Shown here: piece by piece, positions 1 to 9,484 of the stretch
How positions within the stretch are numbered: the first letter of the stretch is position 1
How the letters are laid out: every line of letters begins with the position of its first letter
Assembly (NCBI GenBank): GCA_910577235.1
Contig: CAJTMX010000024.1
Location: 4,526 to 68,525 of the forward strand
Direction of reading: 5' to 3'
DNA length: 64,000 nucleotides
Origin: an uncultured Acetatifactor sp.
GTDB taxonomy: Bacteria; Bacillota; Clostridia; Lachnospirales; Lachnospiraceae
Made by a program: the position numbers and the translations under genes
Notes under the pieces: model-generated
What the model was told of the DNA's origin: nothing
Seen by the model: only the letters and a program-made list of their open reading frames with translations
Databases searched by the model: none

Positions 1-1933
1 GTATATCATATATTTCCTGTAGTTTTTTATGCCTATCTTCTATTTTTAACAACTCTGCCTTCCTAGTCAAAAGCAAATTTCTATTGGAATCAAAGAAAAA
101 TCGCATAATATAGTCTCTCTTTGTATGCATCATAAAAACTGTTTTTTGATTAAATTCATCCTGACTTTTATTATAATAATACACGTAATCTTTCCAAAAA
201 TCTCTTAAATCCAACTGCTCCCGAATCTCATCTGGAACCTCCATTAATCTATTTTTTATCGTTTGAATCAAGTTCTCATAGTCCTTGGCTGTCTTAGTCA
301 AATCCTCCTGGTATTCTAAAGGAAGATCAATACTAATTTTTTTGAGCAATCCGTCTATTTCCTCCATTCCCGCTTTATACCTTTTTACCTCCAGGCATCT
401 TTGATAAATTGCCTCTGATACCCTATCCTTTAAAAGAACTTGAACAGCAACAGCAACTTCGTCCAAGTATTTTTTATATAAATCATCTTTTAGATTTTGT
501 ATGTCTCTAACTGTTCCTTGGCTTAAGGACAACAATTTATCTTTCTCCACTAAAATATGCTGCTCCAATATCTCCCACTTACCATATTGAGCGCCGCAAA
601 ATGGGCAGTCTCCATCTGGAATCGTCTCTTGCTCCATCGCATCCTTTGTCTGACGCAATAAGACCATTCTGGTATTACTGATTTCTGTAAGTACTTGATC
701 AATTGTTCCCTGTACTTGTTCCAAGGCTCTTATTTGCTCAATATCCCTTTGGGCAAGTTCAATCATTTCTTGTTTTAAAAGTCTTTCACTGGCCACAACA
801 TTCCAATTCAACTTATAGATATCCCTATTGTCCAAGTTCTGCTTAAGTGACTCCAACTGTTGCTGCCTGTGATACCTGTCTTCAAGTTTCTCTCCATTTT
901 GTAAAAACGGAAAAAAGCGGAATGCATATTCTAGCGCATTTTCCTCATATAAAAGATCTTCTGTACCTTTAAAAGGTAGCATCATTTCTTTGTATGGCGT
1001 ATTCCAAATATATTTTTTGCAGACATCCTGATTTTGCGCATAATACTCCAGCCTTTCTAATGCATTAATCGCCACACCAAATTCCTTATCTTTAAGTACC
1101 GGAGTTTCTCTGTCCCAATTAATATCTTTATCTGGGAACAGACGTATATAGCCAACCTCTGCCTGCTCTCCCATGCCCTGACCGACTAAATTATTTTTCA
1201 ATATGCTTTCCAGATTTTCTATCTCTTCTGTTAGGCCATTCTTAAGCTTTTCTAACTTTTTCATATATCCCAAGTTATTTTTTGTATTAGAATTATGTAT
1301 GGAATTCAAAATTTTATTTACCGTATTCAATTCTTTTTGCTGTTTCTCGGGCAATTGAAACAAAAAATCTAAAGCAATCGACTTATTCTTTTTCGTCTCT
1401 TTAAGAAACTGTAAGTGTTCATCTTGTGAAAGAAAACAACATTTATCAAAAAATTCTCCTATGCCGTATAGATTATACTGTTTTAAAACGCGAGTTCTTT
1501 CCTCCTCCTGATTTATCTCTTTGCCATTTAAAAAAAGCTTTAACCGAAATTGATCAAAGATCTTGTGCGGATTATTATCCTGAGAGGCCTTTTTCCCCTG
1601 AACCTCCAATGGTTTATCATAAAAACGCTCTAACTTCAGTTCATTTCCATCCTCCTCCAATATCACATTTACGTATGCTTCCTCGGAAGGATTAGCAATC
1701 AGTATCTTTCTTTTGGACTTCTCATTTTTGGACACACCTAATTCTTCGTTATAAGTATTAATCCTTTTTATTTCACCCGTCAAAGCAAGTTCCAGCGCAT
1801 CGAAAATTGTTGTCTTACCATATCCATTAGGACCGTTTAACAATATCAAATCTGTTTGCGAAATATTTCGCATTTTATCGAATTTATCATTAAATAGTTT
1901 AAAGTTCTTAATTTCAAGACTTTTAATTCTCAC
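1..1933 (-). CDS. ABC-3C system Rad50-like ATPase (3' end outside window)
   Basis: This is the first 644 or so codons of a large SMC/Rad50-type ATPase running off the left edge. Near the N-terminus is a clear Walker A, GPNGYGKTT, after a typical beta-strand start (IKSLEIKNFKLF). Long charged coiled-coil stretches follow, and a CPFCG pair about 500 residues in resembles a Rad50 zinc hook. The start is GTG at 1933, overlapping the end of the upstream gene by 11 bp, so the two are translationally coupled. In ABC-three-component systems the ATPase is thought to sense or act on nucleic acid and license the effector. The ABC signature and Walker B lie outside the window. The family call rests on gene order as well as the visible motifs. 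Confidence 0.8.
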   Translation of the reverse strand, partial: MRIKSLEIKNFKLFNDKFDKMRNISQTDLILLNGPNGYGKTTIFDALELALTGEIKRINTYNEELGVSKNEKSKRKILIANPSEEAYVNVILEEDGNELKLERFYDKPLEVQGKKASQDNNPHKIFDQFRLKLFLNGKEINQEEERTRVLKQYNLYGIGEFFDKCCFLSQDEHLQFLKETKKNKSIALDFLFQLPEKQQKELNTVNKILNSIHNSNTKNNLGYMKKLEKLKNGLTEEIENLESILKNNLVGQGMGEQAEVGYIRLFPDKDINWDRETPVLKDKEFGVAINALERLEYYAQNQDVCKKYIWNTPYKEMMLPFKGTEDLLYEENALEYAFRFFPFLQNGEKLEDRYHRQQQLESLKQNLDNRDIYKLNWNVVASERLLKQEMIELAQRDIEQIRALEQVQGTIDQVLTEISNTRMVLLRQTKDAMEQETIPDGDCPFCGAQYGKWEILEQHILVEKDKLLSLSQGTVRDIQNLKDDLYKKYLDEVAVAVQVLLKDRVSEAIYQRCLEVKRYKAGMEEIDGLLKKISIDLPLEYQEDLTKTAKDYENLIQTIKNRLMEVPDEIREQLDLRDFWKDYVYYYNKSQDEFNQKTVFMMHTKRDYIMRFFFDSNRNLLLTRKAELLKIEDRHKKLQEIYDI

Positions 1934-2675
1934 AATTATGTTCCTCCTTGGGAATACTTGATTCATTTGCCGGCTCTTTCACCAAAGCGTCAAGATACTC
2001 AAATAAAGCATCATCATCCTCCAAATTTTCTTCAAGTTTAACACATATCGCCTCTATACGTTTCCGATCGAGCTCTTTTTCTATCAATCTGGCATTAATA
2101 AAAGCCTCCATAGATTGATATTCTTTGCGGTTTCCAGGCTGATATCCATCAAAACTAAGAAATGGAATTTTGATAAATAAGTTAATCAAAAAGTCATATT
2201 CTATATTATCGCTACATGATTTTTTATAAGACTGGAAATTCTTTTCTGTAAAATATTCCTCACAAAGATACTTCAACCCCCCTATATGCTCTTGTGAAAA
2301 CTCGTCCATCTTTTTTGTGAATAAAAACACATTTTTTTTAAAATAGTTCAAATCTTCCTCTACAAGGCAAATGATCTTACCCAAATTACTGACTTTTCCG
2401 GATGCGTTTGTTTCATAATACGCATGATCCTCTACCTCTAGACATAGAATACAGGTTATGTTTTTATCCATATCGGGATGATAACCTTCTCTTTCTTTTA
2501 TGGCTCGAAAAATATCCCCGGACTCCTGGTATAGTTTCAGTAATTGCTCTTCGTCATTGGGAAAATAAAACAAATAATATGACTGATACTTTTGCTCAAC
2601 AAAAAGGAAATTGTACTCTTTATAAGAAAAATCCAAGCAGTTATCTCCTGCAATTGATTTGATAAACTCTCGCAT
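1923..2675 (-). CDS. ABC-3C system middle component
   Basis: A 250-residue acidic protein without signal peptide, membrane segment or recognisable catalytic motif. It lies between the effector-like gene and the Rad50-like ATPase, the position of the small middle component in ABC-three-component conflict systems. The start is well supported: AGGAGAG lies six bases before the ATG. The stop overlaps the GTG of the ATPase gene by 11 bp, and the upstream gene ends 34 bp away, so the three form one operon. The role is assigned from position. Middle components are presumed to bridge ATPase and effector, and I cannot tell which subtype this is. Confidence 0.65.
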   Translation of the reverse strand: MREFIKSIAGDNCLDFSYKEYNFLFVEQKYQSYYLFYFPNDEEQLLKLYQESGDIFRAIKEREGYHPDMDKNITCILCLEVEDHAYYETNASGKVSNLGKIICLVEEDLNYFKKNVFLFTKKMDEFSQEHIGGLKYLCEEYFTEKNFQSYKKSCSDNIEYDFLINLFIKIPFLSFDGYQPGNRKEYQSMEAFINARLIEKELDRKRIEAICVKLEENLEDDDALFEYLDALVKEPANESSIPKEEHNCEN

Positions 2676-2709
2676 AACTTTCTCTCCTGTTCCTTAGAAA
2701 TTGCCAGAC

Positions 2710-4305
2710 TTATTTCTGTCTCTCCAACACTTCCTCGGCAGTAACAAATACGGGTTTTTTTGGTGTGCAAATACTATTCTGTAAGTTGTCGCTATTTTCC
2801 CTCGCTTTTGTGCTCAAATATTTTTCCGTTATCTCACAAAAATAGTTATCCCATATTTCTTCATCAGTTGAATGCAACCGATCTGTAATCAATTCATCCG
2901 CTTCAAAGACAGGGCTCACCATGGAAGTATTATTATTGATTCCATTTACAATGTTTTCTATTGTCACCTCAACATTTGCATTTGATATCGCCGTCAAAAG
3001 TGCATTTTTATTTACGTCATTAATCACAACTCTTGTTTTGTCCTTTTCCTGCCAAAAGAATTCTTTCAAACATTCTTTAAAAACTTTAAAAACAGAATCC
3101 TGTAGCCCATCTTTGTTAAGCAGTTCCCCTAAACACCTACGATCCTCTATTCCCTTATCACAGTCCGGATTATAACTAAAGCACATCCTTATAAAACTTT
3201 CTTCATCCAAACTCGTTATTCCAGATTCCAGATGGAGCAGTCTACACTCATATCCTTTTTGATCCTCACATTTCTTTTTACAAATCATGTTGCAAAATTG
3301 CATCATCGTTTCATCATATTTTCTTCTAAGCGCCATTATGTTTGCTTTTTTTTCAATATACAGTACACAGTCATCTAAAATCGATATTATATCCAGAAAC
3401 GAAAAATTTTTCACATATTCCTTTTTTTCCTGCATTAAACGATGTCTCTCTGAAACAAAATTTCTCATATAACTCAACAGCTTATCTGCTATGTATTTAT
3501 ATTGTTCCTCAATCAAATGCTCCGTACTATGTGTGATCTCTTTGTACCGTTTTACTTGTTCAACTATTTTATCAAAAAGATATACGGCATCATACTTCTT
3601 TTTCCTGTCTGGATAAACGTAAATATTTGCGTATGCTCCCATGTCTCCGACCGCCAATTTATCTTTCAGATAAGTCCACAATTTTTCTATATTTTCTTTT
3701 AAAATGCTGATATCTTGATCATTTGTAACACAACTCTTTATATTTTTTAATAAGTCCTTATATTTTGTCCTATTAAGTCCTATAGGCTCCGCATCTATCG
3801 CAGCACTCACCTTCCGCTGAAACTCCTTCCTGTCACTTTCCTCTATCTCCTGATCTTTAAGAGTCTCCAAACTATAATAAAAATACGAAACCTCATTTTT
3901 CCAGTCTTTCAGACACTGTTCAATTACCGTTTCTTCTTCAGTAATATTACTGCTTGTATGCAAATATGCCTCTGGTTGTCCCAGACCCAATTCCTCCAGC
4001 TTGCTTTTTTCTAAAAGTAATTGAACAAATGGCTCCTTGTAAGCTACGATATTTTGTTCACGTCTATTTTTAACCTGGTGTATTGAAACATAGTGCTTAC
4101 CCTGTGCATCTTCTCTGAAAATGGCCACATCTTCCCAGTTCTCTATTTCCATCTTAAATGATGTGGCAATTTCCTGCACATCCATAGGATTCAGTGATTC
4201 CAGCAATTCACAGATTTTCCGCACCGCTAAATAGACTGCCACATACCCCTGATATATAAACCCACTCCATGTAGGTGTGGCATCATGCTCAAATTCTGAC
4301 TTCAT
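2710..4305 (-). CDS. ABC-3C effector-type protein with DUF4297-like nuclease N-terminus
   Basis: A 531-residue protein. The N-terminus carries the pattern of DUF4297/Cap4-like dsDNA nuclease domains of the PD-(D/E)xK fold: ATPTWSGFIYQGYVA, then EIENWEDVAIF, then SIHQVKNRR (acidic residue followed by QxK). The C-terminal part should hold the ABC-3C-specific domain that couples it to the ATPase. The start at 4305 is preferred over ATG 4323 because AAAGGGG lies seven bases upstream of it. It is the first gene of the operon. If the family assignment is right it would be the DNA-damaging effector of an abortive defence system, which is inference. Confidence 0.7.
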   Translation of the reverse strand: MKSEFEHDATPTWSGFIYQGYVAVYLAVRKICELLESLNPMDVQEIATSFKMEIENWEDVAIFREDAQGKHYVSIHQVKNRREQNIVAYKEPFVQLLLEKSKLEELGLGQPEAYLHTSSNITEEETVIEQCLKDWKNEVSYFYYSLETLKDQEIEESDRKEFQRKVSAAIDAEPIGLNRTKYKDLLKNIKSCVTNDQDISILKENIEKLWTYLKDKLAVGDMGAYANIYVYPDRKKKYDAVYLFDKIVEQVKRYKEITHSTEHLIEEQYKYIADKLLSYMRNFVSERHRLMQEKKEYVKNFSFLDIISILDDCVLYIEKKANIMALRRKYDETMMQFCNMICKKKCEDQKGYECRLLHLESGITSLDEESFIRMCFSYNPDCDKGIEDRRCLGELLNKDGLQDSVFKVFKECLKEFFWQEKDKTRVVINDVNKNALLTAISNANVEVTIENIVNGINNNTSMVSPVFEADELITDRLHSTDEEIWDNYFCEITEKYLSTKARENSDNLQNSICTPKKPVFVTAEEVLERQK

Positions 4306-4567
4306 CCACAATCCCCTTTCCATACCCTAACCTTTTAGATTACCCTCTGATTCTTGCACCCAAACGTCAGATTTATTTCTTACAAATCGGCTATAACTCA
4401 ATCGATTTTCGTCTGCCACCTGTTTCGTCTTTCTCTGCAATACCGCTTTACTATTCCTAGATCAAAAGCAATTCTATGCCACAGCACTTTAACACCCTCT
4501 AGTAAAAGCGGGTAATGAGATTAATTCTTTTCTGCATAATGTTATTTAACATTATATCTGTATGCCC

Positions 4568-4620
4568 AAAAAAAGCAACACTCATTTTAGATATCGCTTA
4601 AAACTGAGTGTTGCTCCTTT
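4568..4620 (-). terminator. Rho-independent terminator, possibly bidirectional
   Basis: An 11-bp perfect stem, AGCAACACTCA at 4574-4584 pairing with 4605-4615, is extended by TTTTA/TAAAA. It is flanked by seven A on the left and a CTTTTCTTTT tract on the right, so either strand could terminate here. It separates the ABC-3C operon from the leftward transcripts entering from 5092. Confidence 0.8.
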
Positions 4621-4629
4621 TCTTTTATA

Positions 4630-4995
4630 CATTCCATAATTCCTTTGCGAATTCTTTAATTCTTTTCTGACCGCCATGTCCAGATGCTCGCGGTCTCGTT
4701 TATATATTTTGTATAGATCCGCTGCGCCTTTCCCCGTCAGCCTCCCAGAAAGTCTCACATAATCCTTTCAGTCTCCCCCAGTCCTCCCTGGCCATTTCCT
4801 GCGTCCAGCCCCGGGTGAACATCAGATCGTTAAGTTTCTCCTAAATAACCGTCCTGGAGGGACTAATCCCTGTCATTCATCTGGCAATCCACCCGTTTCA
4901 GCCCTATCTGCGCCATCAGCAGGGGCAACCGGATACCGATGGCGTAATCTTTGTTCTGCTTTTCCAGTTCGGTCTTCCACATGGCCGGAACCCCT
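4630..4995 (-). pseudogene. Decayed SAM-dependent methyltransferase fragment
   Basis: Read on the minus strand, this gap gives WKTELEKQNKDYAIGIRLP, then LMAQIGLKRVDCQMND, a stop, and then GRLTGKGAADLYKIY in another frame. The pieces resemble the C-terminal half of class I SAM-dependent methyltransferases common in Clostridia. Several stops and frameshifts interrupt it and there is no start or N-terminal SAM-binding motif. It is a remnant with no function I can support. Confidence 0.5.
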
Positions 4996-5091
4996 TCTCT
5001 CGCGCACAGCCTTGCTTAATGATCATAGCTTTTTCTGCTCAAACGGATTTGACGCGTCATCCTGTCAATTCGCCTTTTCCCTCTCCCGGCG

Positions 5092-6369
5092 TCACTCCAA
5101 ATATCTGCTGGCATCCCTGGGCACATAGACTCCGAAAGTAACACTGCCGTCATCGTTCAGGGTATAAATGTGTATTGTCAGATCTGATAACCCTTCTCCC
5201 GACCCGGCGCTCCAGGTATGCCGATCATCTCCCCAGGGATGCCGAAACAGCCAGCTTACCTGCCCACCGGTGGAATCGTTCTGGTAAGACGGGTCATTAC
5301 CCGGCAGACAATAGGTAAAGTTCACCATTCCTTCCTCATCCGGCATTAACGTCTGCACCGTGTCCTCCAGAAGCACACATTTTTCTTCCAGATTATGGAG
5401 TGTCAACTCTGCCAGAAAATCACTTACCGCCCCGCCGGATCTCTCCGCTGTTTCTTCCTGTACATTCAATTCCGCTGCTGCCTCATTTTCCGCTACCGAC
5501 TCATTTTCCGTTGCCGCCCTGTTTTCCGCCAAAAGCGCATGCGCCGCAGCAGGATCTGCCTTTTCCGCATCCAGCTCCAGTTCAAACAGGGCGTTCAGGC
5601 CGTCATACTCCTCCCTGCGGCTGATGCTTCCGTCCGTCTCATCATAATTATACAAGCCCGTTTTATAAAAATCCGTGTCCGTCACACACAAATATATCCT
5701 GTGATCCGCAAAATACTCTACGTTAGAGCAGTTTATCAGCCAGTACAACACTCCTTCCTCCTCAAAATAGGTGGCGGCTCCCCGCAGTGTGGCAGCATTG
5801 TATGATACCGGATCGTACCCCTGGATCAGCGGAGATACAAAAAAAGAATCCGTGTCCGTAAAGGACCCACCATCCTCTCGCCGAATGGCTACAGCCGCAT
5901 AAGTGCGGTCTGCCTGAATATTCTCTGTACAGGCCCCCATGGGATACTCAGAGATATCCTGCCCTGAGACAACCCCCAGCAAAGTCACCTGATATCCCCC
6001 ATAGGATTGCATCTCGCCCTGCCCTGCCTGCTGCCCCGTCTCCTCCCGAAAGGCTTTGGCAAGTTTGCTGTCGTTCACACGCAGCGCCGTCTCCTCGGCG
6101 GTGTAAAGTCTCCATGCCGCATAGACAGTGCCGGATACCCCCGTCAGCATCAGCAGGAATACGGCGGCTTTCAGCACATAGGCTATTTTGCATTTCCTTC
6201 CCCATCCTTTTCTTCCGGCCCCCTCAAGCAGAATTCCCTGAGCCGAATCCCCTGCGCTTAACTGCGCCTGCCGCAAAATCCACTGGTTTAATGACTCATC
6301 CGGCTTATAGGTGGGAGCCAGACTTTGCCGCAGTACATTGTCCATATCTCTGTTCTCCATATCTCTCAT
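5092..6369 (-). CDS. Membrane-anchored anti-sigma-like protein
   Basis: A 425-residue protein: a cytoplasmic N-terminus of about 65 residues, one transmembrane segment (AYVLKAAVFLLMLTGVSG), then a large extracytoplasmic region. An acidic, Ala/Glu-rich stretch near residues 280-310 (AENRAATENESVAENEAAAE) is low complexity. The gene follows the ECF sigma gene with a two-base gap and has AGGAGG seven bases before the ATG. This sigma then single-pass-protein layout is typical of DUF4179-type putative anti-sigma factors in Firmicutes. I infer that it holds the sigma factor at the membrane and responds to an envelope signal. The signal is unknown. Confidence 0.65.
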   Translation of the reverse strand: MRDMENRDMDNVLRQSLAPTYKPDESLNQWILRQAQLSAGDSAQGILLEGAGRKGWGRKCKIAYVLKAAVFLLMLTGVSGTVYAAWRLYTAEETALRVNDSKLAKAFREETGQQAGQGEMQSYGGYQVTLLGVVSGQDISEYPMGACTENIQADRTYAAVAIRREDGGSFTDTDSFFVSPLIQGYDPVSYNAATLRGAATYFEEEGVLYWLINCSNVEYFADHRIYLCVTDTDFYKTGLYNYDETDGSISRREEYDGLNALFELELDAEKADPAAAHALLAENRAATENESVAENEAAAELNVQEETAERSGGAVSDFLAELTLHNLEEKCVLLEDTVQTLMPDEEGMVNFTYCLPGNDPSYQNDSTGGQVSWLFRHPWGDDRHTWSAGSGEGLSDLTIHIYTLNDDGSVTFGVYVPRDASRYLE

Positions 6370-6371
6370 GC

Positions 6372-6917
6372 TTATTCCTCCTCATTTTCTGGTGCAGTTT
6401 CATACAGGTCTTTCAGTTTCCGATACAATGTCTTCCTTGCGTGGTATAAACGGCTCTTAACCGTTCCCAAAGGCAATCCCGTGATCTCGGCGATGCGTCT
6501 CAGCGGCTGTTCCTCCATATAAAAGAGCAATACGATGATCCGCTGCCGCCAGGGCAATTCCTCCACTGCTTTCCGAACCTCCCGCTCCCGTTCCCGGCTA
6601 AGCAGCCGTTGTTCCGGCGACGGAGCCTGCCGCTCCCATTCAAAACAGCGGGAACCCACAGAAAGCTGTTCCCCCTCGATACGCTGTCTCCGGGCATACC
6701 TGCGCCTCTTATTTTTCCACAACCTAAGCGCCACGGACAGGCAATAGCTCTTCACATTGCCCCCAGCGTCCAGTTGCTCCAGCCGCCGCACCACCACCAG
6801 CCAGGTATCCTGATACAGCTCCTCCGCCTCCGGCTCGCAGCCCGTCAGCCATCTGCAGAAAGAAAATATCTCTTTCCCGTATGCGTCGATCCATTTTGTC
6901 AACTCAGTATTTGTCAT
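6372..6917 (-). CDS. ECF-family RNA polymerase sigma factor
   Basis: At 181 residues this has the usual ECF length. Region 2 spans roughly residues 8-75 (FSFCRWLTGCEPEAEELYQD, then the helix that melts the -10). Region 4 spans roughly 115-165, with the helix-turn-helix IAEITGLPLGTVKSRLYHAR. TAAGGAGGAG precedes the ATG. It would direct RNA polymerase to a small regulon, probably including its own operon: an ECF-like promoter lies at 6966-6994. The downstream gene is its presumed anti-sigma factor. Confidence 0.9.
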   Translation of the reverse strand: MTNTELTKWIDAYGKEIFSFCRWLTGCEPEAEELYQDTWLVVVRRLEQLDAGGNVKSYCLSVALRLWKNKRRRYARRQRIEGEQLSVGSRCFEWERQAPSPEQRLLSREREREVRKAVEELPWRQRIIVLLFYMEEQPLRRIAEITGLPLGTVKSRLYHARKTLYRKLKDLYETAPENEEE

Positions 6918-6965
6918 AAAACTCCTCCTTAGTACCGCGAAACGGTACAGCGGATTACTTTTTTT

Positions 6966-6994
6966 GAGACATCTCTATAACATACATTGTTACG
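6966..6994 (-). promoter_or_regulatory. Candidate ECF-type promoter of the 6917 sigma operon
   Basis: On the minus strand CGTAAC (6989-6994) is followed after 17 bases by TGTCTC (6966-6971). This resembles the TGWAAC-N16-CGTC promoters recognised by ECF sigma factors, and no good -10 TATAAT is present. It suggests autoregulation of the sigma/anti-sigma operon. The -10 is imperfect. Confidence 0.45.
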
Positions 6995-7040
6995 GACGGT
7001 GAAAAGGTTCAAGCACAGGGATTTTAATTTCCCCAAATTA

Positions 7041-7074
7041 AAAAAGGGGACGGCCGGACACATCCCCGGCCGTC
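7041..7074 (-). terminator. Rho-independent terminator overlapping the stop codon
   Basis: GACGGCCGG (7049-7057) pairs with CCGGCCGTC (7066-7074) and is followed on the minus strand by a C/T tract ending in TTTTTT. The stem includes the first base of the stop codon of the zinc anti-sigma gene, so it ends that operon. Confidence 0.85.
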
Positions 7075-8042
7075 TATCTTTTTCCTTTTTTTGCAATTCC
7101 TATAAATATCAAAGGCACACCCACAATAAAGCAGCCCAGCAGCAACAGCCAATACACATTGTCATTGATCGTATCCAGGCTCCAGGTGAAAGGTCTGAAA
7201 ACCGGCAGCGGTTTCCTGATACCCATGCACCTGTTCACAAAATGATCCGCGAAAAAGCTGAAGATCCCCACCAGCACCGTACAGATACCCGCTTTCAGCA
7301 GTCCACGTATTTTCGCGTACCGGATGATCAGAAACAGAACCCATATAAACAGCAGGATAGGCAGCGAGATAGCGAGGGCTATTCCGGCATACTCCCCAGA
7401 CTTCACATAAAGTCCGATACTGAGCATCATCAGCCCGAAAAATACTGTGGCCGCCGTCATCACCGTCAACCCCTTTTGCCTGCCCAGCACAGTGACAAGC
7501 GGGCGGGTACAGACCGCCACCGGTAATAAACTCAGGGAAAATCCAAACAAGACCGAAGACGCCACCACAAAGAACCATGTCCCCTGCGTGTAAATACAGA
7601 TAACACCCAAAAGCAGCAACACACTGGCGGTAAACGTACCCATGGTCCACGGCAGCTTATTTTCCGGCATCATCAGCGGCACTACGATCAGAGATGCCGC
7701 CGTGACCAGAGAGGCCAGAACGATAAAGAACCAGTCAAGAGCCGCCCCGCACGCCAGGTTTACGATCAGGCAAACCAGAACAGGGATCATGAAGATCCCG
7801 GCGATCACAGCGCCCACAAGAGCGGATCTGCGCTTAAAAAATCCGGCCTGCCTCCGAAGAACATCCTCCGTCTCCGATCTCAGGCCCGTCTCGATCTCCA
7901 CGCTGCGCATCTGCCCCAAAAGCGCGGAACAGTCTCTGCACTGCGCAAGATGCCCATCCACAAGGTCTCTGCTTTCCTCACTGCATATCTGATCTGCGTA
8001 AAGCGGCAGCAGATCCCGGATCACATTACAATTCGTTTCCAT
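7074..8042 (-). CDS. Zinc-finger (zf-HC2) multi-pass anti-sigma-like membrane protein
   Basis: A 322-residue protein. The N-terminus holds a zinc-binding anti-sigma motif with CNVIRDLLPLYADQICS followed by HLAQCRDC (H-x3-C-x2-C). After about residue 85 come roughly eight hydrophobic segments, so it is a polytopic membrane protein. ATG 8042 is preferred over GTG 8048: AAAGGA lies nine bases upstream. It overlaps the end of the ECF sigma gene by 17 bp, indicating translational coupling. By family logic the zinc domain would bind the partner sigma factor, and the membrane part would sense an unknown stress. Confidence 0.75.
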   Translation of the reverse strand: METNCNVIRDLLPLYADQICSEESRDLVDGHLAQCRDCSALLGQMRSVEIETGLRSETEDVLRRQAGFFKRRSALVGAVIAGIFMIPVLVCLIVNLACGAALDWFFIVLASLVTAASLIVVPLMMPENKLPWTMGTFTASVLLLLGVICIYTQGTWFFVVASSVLFGFSLSLLPVAVCTRPLVTVLGRQKGLTVMTAATVFFGLMMLSIGLYVKSGEYAGIALAISLPILLFIWVLFLIIRYAKIRGLLKAGICTVLVGIFSFFADHFVNRCMGIRKPLPVFRPFTWSLDTINDNVYWLLLLGCFIVGVPLIFIGIAKKGKR

Positions 8043-8538
8043 GAACACCCATCCTTTCCTGAAGTTTCAGCTTGGCGCGATGATACGTGACTCTTGCCCA
8101 GGTTTCCGTCTTTTCACAGATACCGCCGATCTCCCGAAAAGACAGTTCGCCGAATATGCGCATTTCAAACACTTTGCGGTAAGGTTGCTCCAACCCCTGC
8201 AAAGCCCGGTGAATCCGGCAGGTGGCGTCCCTGTCTTCCACTTCACGCGCTATATCGATACCGCTGTCCTCCGCCTCTTCCGGCATTGCCTGCACGCTTT
8301 TAGACCGGCGCCGCATCTCATCAAGATACAGATTCCTGGCAATGGCGCAAAGCCATGTCGCCGGGTTTGATTCCCCACGAAACCCGCTTTTCGCGGTAAA
8401 TGCCCGATAAAAAGCCTCCTGGACGATCTCCTGGGCCATGTCCCTGTCCCCCGCAAGGGTCATGGCGTAAGAGTAAACCTGCATATAACATGTTTCATAG
8501 AGTTTCTCAAACCCGCTTTTCTCCTCGCTTCTCTCCAC
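8026..8538 (-). CDS. ECF-family RNA polymerase sigma factor
   Basis: A 170-residue sigma-70 ECF protein. Region 2 holds DRDMAQEIVQEAFYRAF, and region 4 near the C-terminus holds LSFREIGGICEKTETWARVTYHRAK, a helix-turn-helix. Translation starts at GTG 8538, seven bases after GAGGTG. The downstream overlapping gene encodes a zinc anti-sigma protein. A canonical ECF-type promoter at 8573-8600 supports autoregulation. Confidence 0.9.
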   Translation of the reverse strand: MERSEEKSGFEKLYETCYMQVYSYAMTLAGDRDMAQEIVQEAFYRAFTAKSGFRGESNPATWLCAIARNLYLDEMRRRSKSVQAMPEEAEDSGIDIAREVEDRDATCRIHRALQGLEQPYRKVFEMRIFGELSFREIGGICEKTETWARVTYHRAKLKLQERMGVHGNEL

Positions 8539-8572
8539 GTATCATCACCTCTTTTTTTGTGACTTCATAGAT

Positions 8573-8600
8573 TAGACGTACGAGTCCCGATTATGTTACA
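8573..8600 (-). promoter_or_regulatory. ECF-type promoter of the 8538 sigma operon
   Basis: On the minus strand TGTAAC (8595-8600), a 16-base spacer and CGTCTA (8573-8578) match the TGWAAC-N16-CGTC class recognised by SigW/ECF-type sigma factors. It lies 34 bases upstream of the sigma start codon. Autoregulation is inferred. Confidence 0.6.
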
Positions 8601-8632
8601 AAGTTTTTATGTGGCTCCAGAGACAATTGTTT

Positions 8633-9421
8633 TTATGACCCGCTGGACTTATAATGTCTCACCCCAAACCTCCACAGTGCATAACAGGGCACCAGAAACA
8701 GAACCGCCAAAAGAGGCAGGAAAATATAAACCGGGCCGGAAACATGCCCTAAAATATACTTTAGGGGATAATACTGTATCAGGGAATAGGGCACAATGAA
8801 TGTGGCAAGCCGCAACACCCGCCTGCCGTATATGTCCAGCGGATACTTGCCGTACTCCCGCGCGCCGTCCGTCAGCACATTCATAAATTCCAAGCCGTCC
8901 AAAGTAAAAAAACACAGCGCCGCATAGACCAGAAACAGTCCCGCAAACACCGCCATACCTCCCACCAGCATAAAAACCAACGTCAATACCCGGCCGGCGG
9001 TCCATCGGATCTGTACCGAAGTGATGGCGTAGACAAGCATGACCACCGCCTGAAACATTCTGCCCAGCCGGGTCAGCTCGAACCTGCTGCCCAGCACCTG
9101 CAGGATCTCTCCCTGGGGCCGCACCAGCACCCGGTCAAACTCACCATTTTTCACAATACCGGAAAATGTATCGAATCCTCTGGCCCACATTTCCGCCAGC
9201 GAGAACTCCATCAGCACCACGGCATAACACAGCAGTACTTCGCCATAGCTGTATCCCCTGACCTGATGAAACCGCTGAAACAGGAAATAGATTCCCAGGA
9301 ATACGTTGAAAGATACCAGAAACTGTCCCAGAGAAGTCAGTAAAAAAGAGACTTTATACTGCATCATTCCCCGCACCACGATGGATATATAATGTCCATA
9401 TAGCCTAAATTTTTGTATCAT
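8633..9421 (-). CDS. ABC-2 type exporter permease, second subunit
   Basis: A 262-residue protein with about six hydrophobic segments, of the ABC-2 family that occurs in pairs with a NatA-like ATPase (COG3694/COG4587 type). MIQKFRLYGHYISIVVRGMM is the typical N-terminal entry into the membrane. GGAG six bases before ATG 9421 favours that start over ATG 9457. It is the last gene of a three-gene operon and follows the other permease by 63 bp. The substrate cannot be read from sequence; export of a lipid, peptide or drug is usual. Confidence 0.8.
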   Translation of the reverse strand: MIQKFRLYGHYISIVVRGMMQYKVSFLLTSLGQFLVSFNVFLGIYFLFQRFHQVRGYSYGEVLLCYAVVLMEFSLAEMWARGFDTFSGIVKNGEFDRVLVRPQGEILQVLGSRFELTRLGRMFQAVVMLVYAITSVQIRWTAGRVLTLVFMLVGGMAVFAGLFLVYAALCFFTLDGLEFMNVLTDGAREYGKYPLDIYGRRVLRLATFIVPYSLIQYYPLKYILGHVSGPVYIFLPLLAVLFLVPCYALWRFGVRHYKSSGS

Positions 9422-9484
9422 ATCAATCTCCGTTTCTCCGCCCTCGGCTGACGGCACAAAGAGTAATGGAAGTCTTCTCCTATA

